Shown here piece after piece: positions 34,951-47,549 of a stretch of DNA of 64,000 nt (its first letter is position 1; every line of letters begins with the position of its first letter). The notes below the pieces were generated by a model. The model was given only the letters and a program-made list of their open reading frames with translations, did not search any database and was not told where the DNA came from. The translations under genes and the position numbers were made by a program. Where the stretch lies: NCBI GenBank assembly GCA_020809425.1, contig JAGGDC010000003.1:1-64000 (forward strand), given 5' to 3'. Source of the DNA: Candidatus Synoicihabitans palmerolidicus (lineage in GTDB: Bacteria > Verrucomicrobiota > Verrucomicrobiia > Opitutales > Opitutaceae).

Positions 34951-35986
34951 ACACTTCCCAGCGCTCTCAGTTGTAGTGCCTTTCTACAACGCTGGTTCCT
35001 ATTGTGAGGCCGCGCTTGAGTCCATCAGCCGCCAATCGTTTGCGGACTTTGAAGCGATCCTCGTCAATGGCGGTTCAACCGATGGTTCACCTGAGGTGGC
35101 GCAGTCGTGGACGCGCCGCAATGCTCGATTTCGAGTCATCCATCACGAAAACAACCAAAATGTCGCCTGCGCTCGCAACACCGGTCTTGAGGCTGCTCTC
35201 AGTCCCTTCGTAGCTCAAGCCGACGCCGATGACATAAACCATCTCGACCGCTTCCACCTGCAAATGGAGGCCGCAGCCAAATTCCCCGAAGTGGGTATCA
35301 TGGGCGCAGATCTCGCCCTCGACGGAGGTCGGGTCCTTCGCTTCCCCGCCCAGTCTCCGGCCATCAGAATTCGCGCATTGTCCGGCACCGCCATTCCCCT
35401 GCCCGCTGCGTTTTTCAATCGCACTGTCCTTGGTGAAGCCCGCTACAACCCCGCCCTCGCCTACTGCGAAGATCTGGACTTCTGGCTACGCCATTGCTTC
35501 CGAGTACCGACCATGAATCTGCCTCGAGCCTTGGTCCACTACCGCCAGCCTCCTCAAAGTCTTTCCAATTCCCTCTCCCCCCACCGTCTCGAGGCCGAAC
35601 GCTTCGTCATGCAACAACGCAAAGAGACCCTCGGAGTCCCTTTGGACATCGAAGCCGGTATCGCCACCCACCTGGGTCACCGCACATTCCAAGTTGGCTC
35701 TTCGCGTATCGCCGCTCACATCCTCCAACTTTATCAACAGTCCGATCGCCTAAAACTCGCCCCGCCTGCGACCTTGCGACGCGAAGCGCTTTATCTCACT
35801 AAACGCATGTGGCGTTACTACGGTCGGCAAAACCTTGCGTCCGCTGCGCTCAAATTGCTGCAGACCACCGGCGGCCTGCTTATCAATATCTCCCGCCCCC
35901 ACCACTTAACGCGGGTTACAAGCCTCCTCATCTTCCTATGCAGATGCTTAAAAACGGCTTGGCCGTTCTCATCCTCACGAGCGTAA
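34943..35986 (+). CDS. Glycosyltransferase family 2
   Basis: LSVVVPFYNAGSYCEAALESISRQSFADFEAILVNGGSTDGSPEVAQSW...DADDINHLDRFHLQ; intact. Confidence 0.87.
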   Translation: MNKHFPALSVVVPFYNAGSYCEAALESISRQSFADFEAILVNGGSTDGSPEVAQSWTRRNARFRVIHHENNQNVACARNTGLEAALSPFVAQADADDINHLDRFHLQMEAAAKFPEVGIMGADLALDGGRVLRFPAQSPAIRIRALSGTAIPLPAAFFNRTVLGEARYNPALAYCEDLDFWLRHCFRVPTMNLPRALVHYRQPPQSLSNSLSPHRLEAERFVMQQRKETLGVPLDIEAGIATHLGHRTFQVGSSRIAAHILQLYQQSDRLKLAPPATLRREALYLTKRMWRYYGRQNLASAALKLLQTTGGLLINISRPHHLTRVTSLLIFLCRCLKTAWPFSSSRA

Positions 35987-36833
35987 AACTCTATGTTCGA
36001 TTCTCTCCCATGGATCGCGGGAAAAATCGCCTACGCGGCTTCGCGGCCTTCGCGGTTACAGGTCTGGCCACTTTCGGAGAACGCCTCATGCCGGTCACCA
36101 TCTCCGGCCAAACCATCAATCTATGGCTGACTAAATCGTCCGGCGTCGGCGTGCTGGTTGACCTTTTTGGCGGCTACGAGATAATCGAGCTCGACCATTG
36201 TCTGCAAATCCTGCGAGCCTGCTCCAATCCCGTCCTGTTGGACATCAGAGCGAACTGCGGTCTCTACAGCATTTTTAACGCCGCAAACTGCCCTCACCTG
36301 CGCGTAATTTCGGTCGAACCCGCTCCCGAGGTCATTGGCCTTTCCCGCCGAAACGTCGCTGAAAACGCTCCCGCCATTTCTGCCCAAGGTTCCTCCCTTC
36401 AATTGATGGAAGGCGCGATGAGCGACGAGACTGGCATTGCCCATTTTAAACGCTCATGGGATAATAGATGGGGATCTCTTAGTTCGGCCCCCGCCGGCAC
36501 CGCGATACCATCAAAGTCGAAACCCAGCGCGCTGGTGACTTGCTCCGCAAACTCGAAATCGAAGTCGTGGATTTTTGTAAGATCGACGTGGAGGGCGGCG
36601 AACTGCTCGTCTTGCAGGGACTTGTTGAGACCTTGCGTTGCCGCCGGATCAAATTCCTCCAATTGGAGCTGAACCGCCCCATCAGCCAACGGGCCGGCCA
36701 TGTCGTCTCCGCTCCTCTTCAATTCCTGAAAACCCACGGCTACGCGCTCACCCCGGAATCACAACCCCGATTCGACCAGTCGGAGTGGAGCTGCGAAAAT
36801 TTCGTATTCGAACCCATTGCCCCCCACCCATAA
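35938..36833 (+). pseudogene. FkbM-type methyltransferase, frameshifted near 36490
   Basis: NPVLLDIRANCGLYSIFNAANCPHLRVISVEPAPEVIGLSRRNVAEN.../LLRKLEIEVVDFCKIDVEGGELLVLQGL. Confidence 0.82.
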
Positions 36834-37697
36834 CCCCTCCTCTCCTTTTACCGTATCCTTGAGGCGTCCTACGGGTCCGGACTTCCTCGCCCAACGACCT
36901 CAACTGCAACACCGGCTACCATGAACCTGGAAAACACATGTTACAAAATTACGTTACCCAGTCGGTTGGAGAGTTTCAGCCGTGTACACGCCACCTTACC
37001 TGGCTGGTGAACGAATCGATGCCTTCGACGGACCGTAATTCGTTCCCACTTCTCGGCCTTCGTTCCCTGAGTAACATCCAACTTCGAAATTTAGGATGAA
37101 ATCAGTGGCGACTTTGTAAATTCGGGAGAAATCGTCGTAGAAATTCCTTTCCGAAGTTACCGTAAACTGCGCGTTTTCCGTCCGGGATAAATCCGATGCC
37201 GTTCCGTCACTGATGACTAATTGACATCATCCGGCGGCACTCCACAAGATGCAGGGTTACATGTCCATGAATCACCGCCTCAAAAGCTATTGCTGTCCGA
37301 ACTACGGTGAGGTCAAGGACGCCGTAACCGCCTTGCGAGGACCAAACAAAACCCTCCCGGCATCCCTTATCAAATTGGTCGACATACCCTATTTTCGCGC
37401 TATCGACCCCTCCCGGAGAAAATTGATTTCTGCCTGATTTTGGGTAGTCGCTACTGTGACTACCGCGTTCGCGCTGCCCTGACCCATTGCGCTGAACGGG
37501 CCCCTCACTTCGTTGTCAGCGGCGGCGGCATGATGAAAATCTCCCGAACTGAAGCCGAATACATACGGACGATGTTGGCCTCATCCGGCGTGCCATCACA
37601 TCGAATAAGCGTAAGCGTCCGAGAGGCGACCTCCTTGCCTGATAACGCAGGTAACGATAACGGCACCGCGATGGTAACGACTTCGATGTAGCAATCG

Positions 37698-39218
37698 TTA
37701 CGATTGCGATGGTGCGGGCAGTTCGACGTCGACGGAGGGTTTCCAGTTAACCGGAAGCAGATCGCTGATGTCGGCACCTGGGAGTCGTTGCGGCAGCCTG
37801 GTGAGCACGTCGCGCAGATAGTCCAACGGGTCGTGCCCGTGACGTTGGCAGCTGATCACGATCGAGTAGATGATCGCCGAGCGTTGGCCGGCATCGGGAT
37901 GCCCTACGAACAGCCAGTTCTTTTTGCCCAACGCTGAGGGGCGGATGGCGTTTTCCACCAGATTGTTGTCCAGCCGGGTTTCACCGTGCTGCAGGTGCGC
38001 GACCAATGGTTTCCACTGACCGAGCAGGTAGGTAGGTGCAGGCCTTGCCCAGGCCGGACTTGGGGCGCACGTGCGCGCGCAGCCTCCACACCACCACGCG
38101 CAACCAATACAGCTTACGGGTAAAGTCGCGCTCGCGTCTTTGCTGCCGCTGCCGCGCATCGATACCGGCCTCATCCCACTGCTTTTCCTGATGATACATC
38201 CATGCGATCAGCCGCAGGATCCATTGGGCTACTCGCGAGTTCTCCGCTTGGGCTTCAAAAAACTTACGCCGCGCGTGTGCCCAGCAGCCCACCCAACGCA
38301 CCTCGGGATGCGTCGCCACATACGCGGGATAGGCACCATAGCCATCGGATGGCATTATCCCGGCAAAACCTTCGACCAGCGACGTCAGTTCGCCGTGCTG
38401 GCGCGATGATCGCCAGTCGAGAGCACGTCATCACCCGGGCCGCTCATCACCCACATCCATCCATTCTTGATTTTGCCCCGTTTTTGATCCGGGTCGTGAC
38501 ATTGCACCGGCGTTTCATCGACTGGCACGTAGCTGGATTCGAGCAACCTGCGGCGCATGCCCTGGTAAATCGGTTCCAGCCAGTCTGAGGCGATGCGCAC
38601 CCACTCGACCATACTCTGACGCGGCAGGCGCGCTCCCCAGCGCGACGACATCTTCTCGAGCCGATACAGCGGGGCGTGATCGACATACTTGCTGATCAAC
38701 ACCCAGGCCAAGAGTCCCGCCGAGGCGTAGCCGCCCGCCACCGGGCGCACCCGTGCGGGTGCCACCACCGGCGCACGATCGGGCTGGGCCTTGGCCCGAT
38801 ACTTCGGGCGCACGAACTCGCGCTTGAACAACTTCGTCGGCACCACATCGACCTCGAAGCTGCGCTCCTCGCCGATCTTTTCAAACTGCTCCGGGGCCGC
38901 CAGCACCTCCTCGGGCTCGAGCACCACAGTCTCTTTCACCGGCAGGTGCGCGAAGGCCTCGGCTCGCAAGGGCAGCTTTTCGCGAGAGGCCCGCCGCCGC
39001 TCGTAGTGAACCGTCTCGGGCGTGGCCGTCTGCTCGATTAGCTTTTGCTGATCGGCGAGCTTCAGTTTCAACTGCGCCGCATCGAGCTTCTCACTCTTAC
39101 CCCCGCCAAACACCTGTTTGCGCAGCCACTCCAACTGCGAGCGCAGCGCCACGTTTTCACTCTCCAAGCGAGATAGGCAGCAGGCAGTTGTTCCAGGGGC
39201 GGCACGCTTAGTATCCAT
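37698..39218 (-). pseudogene. tnpC: IS66 transposase TnpC, frameshifted
   Basis: MDTKRAAPGTTACCLSRLESENVALRSQLEWLRKQVFGGGKSEKLD...YVPVDETPVQC; continuation SDGYGAYPAYVATHPEVRWVGCWAHARRKF and LDNNLVENAIRPSALGKKNWLFVGHPDAGQRSAIIYS in other frames. Confidence 0.9.
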
Positions 39219-39592
39219 ATATAGGATACTATTAACAGCAACCTTTTTTCGCGTTCATACCACGCTTTTTTCGCACCATCCTTCAGGTCGATTCCGCCCA
39301 GTAACATCGTCAGCGCTTCGGCACTGAGCGTCACCTTCGCGCCGTCGCCACCGCGCGGCCACGTGAAGCAACCCTTCTCCAGCCGCTTGGCCAGCACCCA
39401 CACGCCGGTGCCATCCCAATACAGCAACTTCACCCGGTTGCGCCGCTTGTTGGTGAACACGAACAACGCACCGCCAAAGGGATCTTCACGCAGCACCTGG
39501 GCTGCCACAGTCCACAACCCGTCAAACTGCTTTCGCATATCCACCGGTTCCATTGCTAGGTGGATCGTCAGCGCCGAAGGCAAACCGATCAT
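39068..39592 (-). CDS. tnpB: IS66 accessory protein TnpB
   Basis: MEPVDMRKQFDGLWTVAAQVLREDPFGGALFVFTNKRRNRVKLLYWDGTGVWVLAKRLEKGCF. Confidence 0.85.
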   Translation of the reverse strand: MIGLPSALTIHLAMEPVDMRKQFDGLWTVAAQVLREDPFGGALFVFTNKRRNRVKLLYWDGTGVWVLAKRLEKGCFTWPRGGDGAKVTLSAEALTMLLGGIDLKDGAKKAWYEREKRLLLIVSYIWILSVPPLEQLPAAYLAWRVKTWRCARSWSGCANRCLAGVRVRSSMRRS

Positions 39593-39597
39593 CGCCG

Positions 39598-39952
39598 TCA
39601 GTTGGGCAGGGCTTTGACCAACGCGGCCATGGCGATCGGATCGTCACCACGCAACCGCGTGCCGTCCGGCAGCCCCACCTCCAACGATGCCGCCGGAGGC
39701 GACATCGCGCCCAAGCGCAGCGTTGCGAACGAAGGGCGCGCCGGGCTCGCCGCCGCACCCTTGCGCCGCCGGCCGTCCCAGCCATGCCACAAACGTCGCG
39801 TATTTGAGGCCCTCGCGCTTCGCGAACGCCTTCTGCGCCAGGCCGCTCTCGCGGTAGATCGCCGCCAACTGCGCCCACTCCTCTGCGCTACGCAGCTGGC
39901 GTCCGCGCCCATCGCGCTTGTTGTTCTGCACCTCCACTTCAATTGCTTCCAT
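39598..39952 (-). pseudogene. tnpA: IS66 TnpA, frameshifted near 39775
   Basis: MEAIEVEVQNNKRDGRGRQLRSAEEWAQLAAIYRESGLAQKAFAKREGLKYATFVAWL, then RRRKGAAASPARPSFATLRLGAMSPPAASLEVGLPDGTRLRGDDPIAMAALVKALPN in another frame. Confidence 0.82.
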
Positions 39953-40019
39953 CCTGCCAATTTACCCGCAAAATCACTTCCCGCGTAGGAGGTCGCCTCT
40001 CGGACGCTTACGCTGAAGC

Positions 40020-41342
40020 ATGGACTCGCAATCGACCAACACTCACGAAAATATTCGCTACTCCATCCCCATCCTCGAACGGCTCTGCTCAGGACCTAAA
40101 ATGTTCAACCTTATGATCGTAACAGCAGGGTTTCACTCGGTTCGGGCTCTGGCTCTACTTATTCGTCATTTAACTTATCATCATCGTTTTATAGTTTTCC
40201 CGTGCCCGGCATACGGTCCCCATACGCACCCCGAAAACTGGCATCAATCTCAACTGGGCCGCACTATCATTGGCGACGTGTTGGAGAAGCTCCATCGCTT
40301 CGGCCTACTCAACGACACTTCTTGATCGTCCTATGATACGCTACCTTCGCCCCTTCGTCGATAAGGGTAAAAATTTCCGCTTCCACCGTGTCTCCACATT
40401 TTTACGCGAACTATCCGTAGAAACAGGCGGATCACCGTGGGTCCAATTACCCAAACTCTTGTGGTGCATGTACCGTGGATTCAACTACCACGATTTTCTA
40501 TACTTTCATCTCCATCGACTGAGTTACCGCGTAATCCAAACGTATCACTCCACCTTCGATAACGTCCGGTTTGTCGAACGCCTCAATTCGAGCGAAGCCT
40601 TGCCGCTTTTGCGGGACAAGGGTCTGTTTTTGAAACGATTCACACGATACCTGGGGCGTGATCACTTGGATTTACGTGATTCGAATTTGTCTGAGTTTCT
40701 GAAATTTATTGATGCCCATTCTTGTTTGGTCGCCAAGGCCTACAACTTGGCTCGAGGCACCGGAGTCGAAGTCATCGACACCTTGCCCCCCCCCTCTCCG
40801 ATCGTCCAGCCTTGCATCGACGTTTTATCTCCGAAGAGAAGTTTGTCCTGGAGGAGTTTATCACTCAGCACTCTGCGTTGAGCAATGTGTGTCCCAGCTG
40901 CATAAACTCCATACGTATCAATACACTCCTTACCGACGGAGTCCCCCACCATTCCTTTGCCAGCTATCATTCGATTTGGTAGCCACGGCGGGAGAATTGA
41001 TTTTGCAGGGGCGCTTGAGTCCCTCGTCGATCTTCAGGGGTATCTCTCCTCCGACGCTGTCGACGCCACGGGCGTGGCGCACACTCACCATCCTGATTCA
41101 GGAATTCTCTTCAAATCTATTCAGGTTCCATTTCTTCAGCAGGCGATCGAATTGGTAAAATCTGCTGCCCGTTCGATTCCCGCAATCCGCTGGATCGGCT
41201 GGGATCTCGCCATCACTCCACAAGGGGCAGTCTTGATTGAAGGTAACGGCGCTCCCGGATTCGCGGCCTTACAAGTCCTCACGGCCGCCCTACACCCACG
41301 TGGAGCCGGGTGCCGCCAACAACTGGCGGCGCTTGGGTGATA
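40020..41342 (+). pseudogene. Sugar-transfer-associated ATP-grasp-like protein, frameshifted
   Basis: Fragments LLRDKGLFLKRFTRYLG..., ISEEKFVLEEFITQHSALSNVCPSCINSIRINTLL, RFGSHGGRIDFAGA, AIRWIGWDLAITPQGAVLIEGNGAPGF in different frames. Confidence 0.7.
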
Positions 41343-41904
41343 CCAACCGCACCGCGATCACCATAAGTGCATACGACGCCCAACGTGAGCGCCATCGGAG
41401 TATCTCGAGTCCCCCCCCCCCCGTCGTTTCCACCCCACTCCCTCGATACTCCTAAGATAACGCGGAGAAGGCTCACTCGTCATGCTAGAAACCACCGCCC
41501 GGCGTTGCTCCCGGGACAAACTCAACCAGCATCCTCTTGGAAGGGGAGTTCTCACCGGCCTCCAACTCGTCCATCCCTCCGCTGCCCATAGGAAAACGGG
41601 GTAATTTCATGGGATAAGCGGATGATCGTCACCCCATCCCACCCTTCGAACGGTGACCACCGACTTCATATCGCCATGTTCTCCGTCCATCCAACACTTC
41701 GACCCGCTTGATCTCAAGCCAACCACGTTGCGGCTACTGCTTTTCACCAAAGCACACCAGCTCGCAAAGTCCTCCCACTGAGGAAGAAGAAAGATCTTCC
41801 GCCGAGAATTGAAATCCGCGAAACCATCAATTAGCCCACTACGTTGAATCGCCCGCCCCCATTCCTCGCCACATCCCATATCCCCTTTTTTACCTAACAA
41901 CCCC

Positions 41905-43615
41905 ATGGCAAACATCACCGGCAAAGTAACCTCAGACCACACCTATGACGCCATCGTCGTCGGCTCCGGCATCAGCGGCGGCTGGGCCGCCAAAGAGCTC
42001 ACCGAAAAAGGCCTCAAAATGCTCCTCCTCGAACGCGGTCGCGACGTTCCCCACGGCGCCTACCCCACTGCCTTCGCCGAACCCTGGGAGCTCGACGCCC
42101 GTGATAACATCACCCCGGAGACCCGCGCCCGCCAACCCAAACAAAGCCGTACCAATTACACCACCAAACCGTCTTCGAAACACGGGTTCGTGGACGACAT
42201 CGACAACCCTTCCTCCGAAACCAAAAGCTTCGACTGGATGCGGGGCTATCACGTGGGAGGTCGCTCCCTCAACTGGGGTCGCCAATCCTATCGCTGGAGC
42301 GATCTCGACTTCGAGGCCAACGCCAAGGACGGCCACGGCGTCGATTGGCCCATCCGCTACGCCGACCTCGCCCCGTGGTATGACTACGTCGAAAAATTCG
42401 CTGGTATCTCCGGCTCCCGCGAAGGCCTGCCTCAACTCCCCGACGGCACATTCCTCCCGCCCCTGGAATTGCGCTGCGTCGAAAAACATGCCGCCGCTAA
42501 AGTCGCCGCTTCGTTCTCCGATCGTCGTAGCATTATTGGCCGCGTCGCCAACCTCACCGTCCCTCACAATGGTCGCGCCAACTGCCAATCTCGCGATCGC
42601 TGCATCCGTGGCTGTCCTTACGGGGCGTACTTTTCCTCCAACAGCACCACCCTCCCGGCTGCCTATGCCACGGGCAACCTTATCCTGCGGCCCCACTCCA
42701 TCGTCACTAATCTCATCCACGACGCCGATTCCGCCCGCGCAACCGGTGTGAGCATCATCGATGCCGAGGCTGGCGAGCAAATTGATTACCACGCCAAGGT
42801 CATCTTCCTGTGCGCCTCTGCCATTGGTTCTACCTATATTCTGCTCAACTCCTCTTCCGACCGCTTCCCGACCGGCTTCGGTAATGACTCCGGTGAGCTC
42901 GGCCATAATCTCATGGATCACCACTTCAAGGTGGGTGCGTCAGGCCGCTTCGACGGTTTCCACGACCGTTTACTACAAGGGACGCCGCCCCAACGGCATC
43001 TACATTCCCCGCTTTCGCAACCTCGGCGACACCGCCACTCGCCGCAAAAACTACGTGCGTGGTTTCGGCTACCAAGGCGGCGCCTCCCGCTCCAATTGAG
43101 CCCGCGGTATCGCCGAACTCAATCGCGTCGGCGCCACCTTCAAGGCCTACCTCATCGCCCCCGGTCCCTGGCGCATGGGCGCATGGGGCGAACACCTGCC
43201 GTACCACGAAAACACCGTCTCTTTGAACACCACTCTACGCGACAAATGGGGCCTCCCCACCGTCACGTTCGATTGCGAATTCAAAGAGAACGAAAAAGCC
43301 ATGAGCAAGGACATGCAGGCCGATGCCATCGAGATCCTCGAAACCGCCGGCTTCACCGACATCTCCGGTTGGGACGACCCAAAAAATGATCCGGGCCTAT
43401 GTATCCACTAAATGGGCACCGCACGCATGGGCCGCGACGCCAAAACCTCCGTCCTCAAGGCCCACAACCAGGTCCACGCCGCGCCCAACGTATTCGTCAC
43501 CGACGGCGCCGCCATGACCTCTTCCGCCTGCGTCAACCCCTCCCTCACCTACATGGCCCTGACCGCCAGGGCCGCCGCCTACGCCGTCGACGAACTCCAT
43601 CGCCAGAATCTCTGA
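41905..43615 (+). pseudogene. GMC family oxidoreductase (gluconate dehydrogenase-like), frameshift plus two in-frame stops
   Basis: YDAIVVGSGISGGWAAKELTEKGLKMLLLERG; frameshift at about 42970; SRSN*ARG (TGA 43097-43099); CIH*MGTARMG (TAA 43409-43411) where the family motif is HEMGTARMG. Confidence 0.93.
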
Positions 43616-43694
43616 TCCTTCCCCGCTCCCTCAGATCGCACCCGCCCGCGCTTCCCTTCTTAACGCTTACTTCAAACTTCTCACCTAACTCGCC

Positions 43695-44230
43695 ATGACC
43701 CGCCGCGAAGCCCTCCTACACACCGCCTCCCTCCTCGGCATCGCCCTTTCTCCGGCCGCCATCCACAGCGCCCTCGCGCAAATCTCTCGCGACCCCACCG
43801 GCCGCTCCCCGCCATCTTACTCCGTCCCGTTTCGCCACCGCCACCGCCACCGCTATGGCTGAAGCCCTGCTTCCACGCACCGACACACCCGGTGTCATCG
43901 ACATTGGGGTTCCCCCATTTATCGACGAGCTTTACGGCCTCTATCTGCCTTCCGTCGAAAAAATCCAACTAGAGTCCTTCCTCGACCACACCATCACCAG
44001 CGCCTTCACCGACGCTCCGTTCGCCGAACAACAACAACGCCTCCGCGACTTCGGCGCACCAAATTCTCCGCAAAATCCTGCCGTCCGCCAATTCCGCCGA
44101 GCCGTTCTCCTCGGCTACTTCACTTCAGAAAAAATCAGCAAAGACGTCCTTGTCTACGACCCCATCCCCGCCCCCCCTCGAAGCAGACATCCCCCTCACC
44201 GAAACCAACGGTCGAGCCTGGTCCCTTTGA
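43695..44230 (+). pseudogene. Gluconate 2-dehydrogenase subunit 3 family protein, frameshifted
   Basis: MTRREALLHTASLLGIALSPAAIHSALAQ...AEALLPRTDTPGVIDIGVPPFIDELYG...; end recoverable as IPAPLEADIPLTETNGRAWSL after removing one C. Confidence 0.82.
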
Positions 44231-44548
44231 CGCTCTACTCCCTTTCCTCTGTTCCCTCCTGTAAATTCACTTTCAGCACAACCCCGATCCGACTCATTCC
44301 ATCGATCACAATCACTTCATTCTCTTCCGTCCCTTCTGTAAAAGCAACACGCTGACGGCCTCCATTCCGTGTCCTGCCGTGATTTCGAGAGACAGCCCAA
44401 CCTCTCCGCCTCGCCTCGCCCAAAAACGTAGCGACCCCATCGCCCCCCCCATCCTAACCGCAACGCAACGTAACCCAAAAGAACTCACGCAGCGCTTCCC
44501 CCTCCGGCACCACATTGCCTGTTTCACTTCAGGTCACGTCACATCACG

Positions 44549-46526
44549 TCATTTCACCGACACCGTGAACAGCGCCACGCCAAACGCCGGCACCTCCAAC
44601 GACTGCGACGCATCCACCCCCGACGTCTCGACGATATCGACGACTCGCGGCTTACCCGGCGAGTTGTGCGCATCTCGGACTGTCCGCCGCGATCACGTAA
44701 CGCGTCGCTTCACCGGTCGCCATTCCCGAGACCAGCTCCACCGGCACCGCCACCGCAGCATCCGTCGGATTTACGATCCCGATCGTCAGCGTGCTGCCAT
44801 CTTCCGTCAATGCGGCCACGACATCGAGCGGCTCGGGAATTCCATCCGCATCCAACGTGATCGGCCGCGTGCCGAAATAGTGACGATACAGCTGCAGTAC
44901 CAGCCCCGTTGTCTCCATCTCCGCCGCCGTTTTACTGGTCTTGATCGCTCCGATAACGTTCACCGTCTGGGCATAAAACGCCAGGTGGATGATGTCCGTC
45001 TGCCGGTAATATTCATGCAACCCTGCCACCGTGCCCAATCCATCGTCCATCCGATAAATGCAACCCAGCTCCCCATAGTCGTAATCGCGATGCCAATAAT
45101 TCCACTTGTCCATCGAAATTGGCATCACTCGACCGTCCATTTCCGGCACCTTCGCCTGCAACTCTCGATGACCGTCCGCCTTGCGTTTGATGGCGGTCTT
45201 CAGCAACCCGACATGGGTCACCAGATCGACCGGCCCCTCCTCCGTCCACGGTAATTGCCCGGCATAAAAATGCTCCGAGATCGCATCTATGTAGTCTCCA
45301 CTGGACTCCAACATGCGATGTGACCACCCCTTGCCCACCCGCACTTGTTCGGGGTCGTTCGCGGTATTGATTCCACCCAACTCACCCACGCCCACCAGCT
45401 TCAACGTGGGGTCCTGGGCCCACATCGCCGCCGCCACTTCATTGTGCTTCAGCACGTAGTGCGAGATCTGCATGAAACCGAGCTGCCAGTTGCCAAACAT
45501 CTCGTTCCCCACGCACCAATATTTCACGTGGTAGGGCTCCGCCGTCGCGTTCTGCGCGCGCCAAGCTCCCGCCGTCGTCGACGAAGATCCGTTACAATAC
45601 TCCACCCACTGCGCGGCCGAGTAAGCGTCGCCAAATCCCGTGTTGGCTGCAATCGAGGGCTCCGCTCCGATCTCCCGACAAAACGCGATAAACTCATCCG
45701 TGCCGAAATCGTTGTGCTCCACGCCCATCCACGCCGGGTTCTTGCGCGATGGCCGACGATCACGGTCTCCAATGCCATCACGCCAATTGTAACCCGACGC
45801 GAAGTTGCCGCCCGGCCAGCGATAGATCGTGCCGTTCAGCTCCTTAAGCAACGCCACCGTATCCGCCCGCATGCCATTCAAATTGTCACCAGGCATCAAC
45901 GAAGCCGTGCCGATCAACACGTCACCTTCGTCCGCCTGGATCGTTAGCATCGCAACATCCGAAGCGACCGGTGCCTCAAAACGAAAAGTGCGTTTCATAT
46001 AACCGCCGCCCGCCGGCACCACAAACGGCTCACTCGCCGTTCCTACGCCCCACGAGAGACTCCCCGTGATCTTCGCCGCGACATCTCCGATCGGTTTCAC
46101 CCACACGTAACCCGAATAATCCATCCCGGCCCGCAGCGCCAAATCCAGTTGGCGAATCCCGTGGCCGGCCGCAATTCGGGGCGTCTGATCTCCCACGAAG
46201 GAATCCTCCTTCACCATGGTCACCCCCGCCGCATCGCCGATGATCTACCAAGGTGACGCCCCGACCACCGGGAAGTCGGTCTCCGTCAGGCTTTTGTAGG
46301 GCGCATAGTCCGCCGTCACCGGAAAGTAGAACTTATGATCCTCCAACATTTCCGCCCAAATCCCTCCGTAGATACAGCGTCCAAGATGCTCGATAAACTG
46401 CCCGTAAATATAGGGGTTGATCGGATCGGCCGCCTTGGCTCGCAGATCAATTTTCACCGCAGTGGCGGCAGCAAGTGATGAAGTCACGGCACACAGGACC
46501 GCGACCAGGGATACCATACGCTTCAT
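44549..46526 (-). pseudogene. GH51-like alpha-L-arabinofuranosidase, in-frame TAG plus C-terminal frameshift
   Basis: INPYIYGQFIEHLGRCIYGGIWAEML...VVGASPW*IIGDAAGVTMVKEDSFVG...YRWPGGNFASGYNWRDGIG...VKYWCVGNEMFGNWQ. Confidence 0.9.
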
Positions 46527-46570
46527 GGTGAAGAGGGGGCTTTCAGGGCATAAACAATTCGGCTTTCGCG

Positions 46571-47497
46571 TTGCCGTTCAGCAGGCGCCTACCTTATCCT
46601 AAACTCTCGCTTGGCACCAGGCTTCCATCCCTGCTACCCTTACGCGAAACTCACATTATCGGTCCCAGTTGTGTGGAATGGGTGCTCGTGCCCGAACGTT
46701 TCCTTCAACTTTCGCAAGGCCACTTCGTGTGGGGGGGTCACGGTGAACTTCGCCTTCCCTATCGTATCGTGCGCCTGACGTCTAAATTCGCCCACATCGT
46801 CGCGTGCACCGGGGGCGAAGGGCGAGTCGTGATCGACGGTCAAGAGGTCTCTTGGCACCCCGGGCAGATGTTGCTCGCCCCCAGTGGGCAAGATCACGGC
46901 TTCGAAATCGCCGGTTCCGAACCGTGGCACCTGGCGTGAATATTCTGGGACGATCGCAACGGTCCGCCTCTTATCAACTCACCGCGGCCCCGCCTGATCG
47001 AAGCCGACGTCACCGATTTCGCCGAAACCGTGCGACTCGCGGCCCGGGAAGCCCTCGGCGAAGCGGAACCCGCCACCATGCAAGCGTGGGTGACTTTACT
47101 CCAAACCCACACCCATCGACTGGTCGGCGGCCCTCGTCGCGACCCTCGTCTGAACCGTCTCTGGCACGCCGTCGAATCGGATCTTTCCCACCCTTGGAAA
47201 ATGACCCAAATGGCCGCCCTTGCCACGGTCAGTGAAGAACACCTGCGGCGGCTCTGTCACCGGTTCCACCAACACAGTCCCGCCAGCTACCTCACGCGTC
47301 TGCGCATGCATCGCGCGGGCGTCCTCCTCCGCGCCACTAATGCCACCGTTGAAGTGGTTTCCCAACAAGTGGGCTTCGACTCCGTGCACGCCTTCTCCAT
47401 CGCTTTCAAACGCTGGAGCAGCGTCCCTCCCTCCGTCTACCGCCAACTCGGCGACCGCTCGCCCGTTATGGACGCCTCCCCGACTATTCCCTCCTAG
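46571..47497 (+). pseudogene. AraC-family regulator with a single in-frame TGA (46937-46939)
   Basis: EPWHLA*IFWDDRNGPPL; C-terminal HTH MAALATVSEEHLRRLCHRFHQHSPASYLTRLRMHRAGVLL...VSQQVGFDSVHAFSIAFKRW in the same frame. Confidence 0.88.
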
Positions 47498-47549
47498 CTC
47501 CGGCGTCGCCTCCCACCTCCCCCACAACCGCACCTTGTTACTTCACCCT

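Larger units (their letters stand above)
37611..40011 (-). mobile_element. IS66-family element, complete length but decayed
   Basis: Terminal inverted repeats gtaagcgtccgagaggcgacctcct (37611) and its reverse complement ending at 40011; tnpA, tnpB and tnpC present. Confidence 0.92.

Noticed and set aside
39598-39952. Programmed frameshift in IS66 tnpA
   Set aside because: IS66 Orf1 is normally a single ORF, and tnpC of the same element is also broken at several sites, so random decay is more likely.
37603-40019. 8-bp target-site duplication flanking IS66
   Set aside because: Flanks gaataagc and gctgaagc match at only 5 of 8 positions; not convincing.
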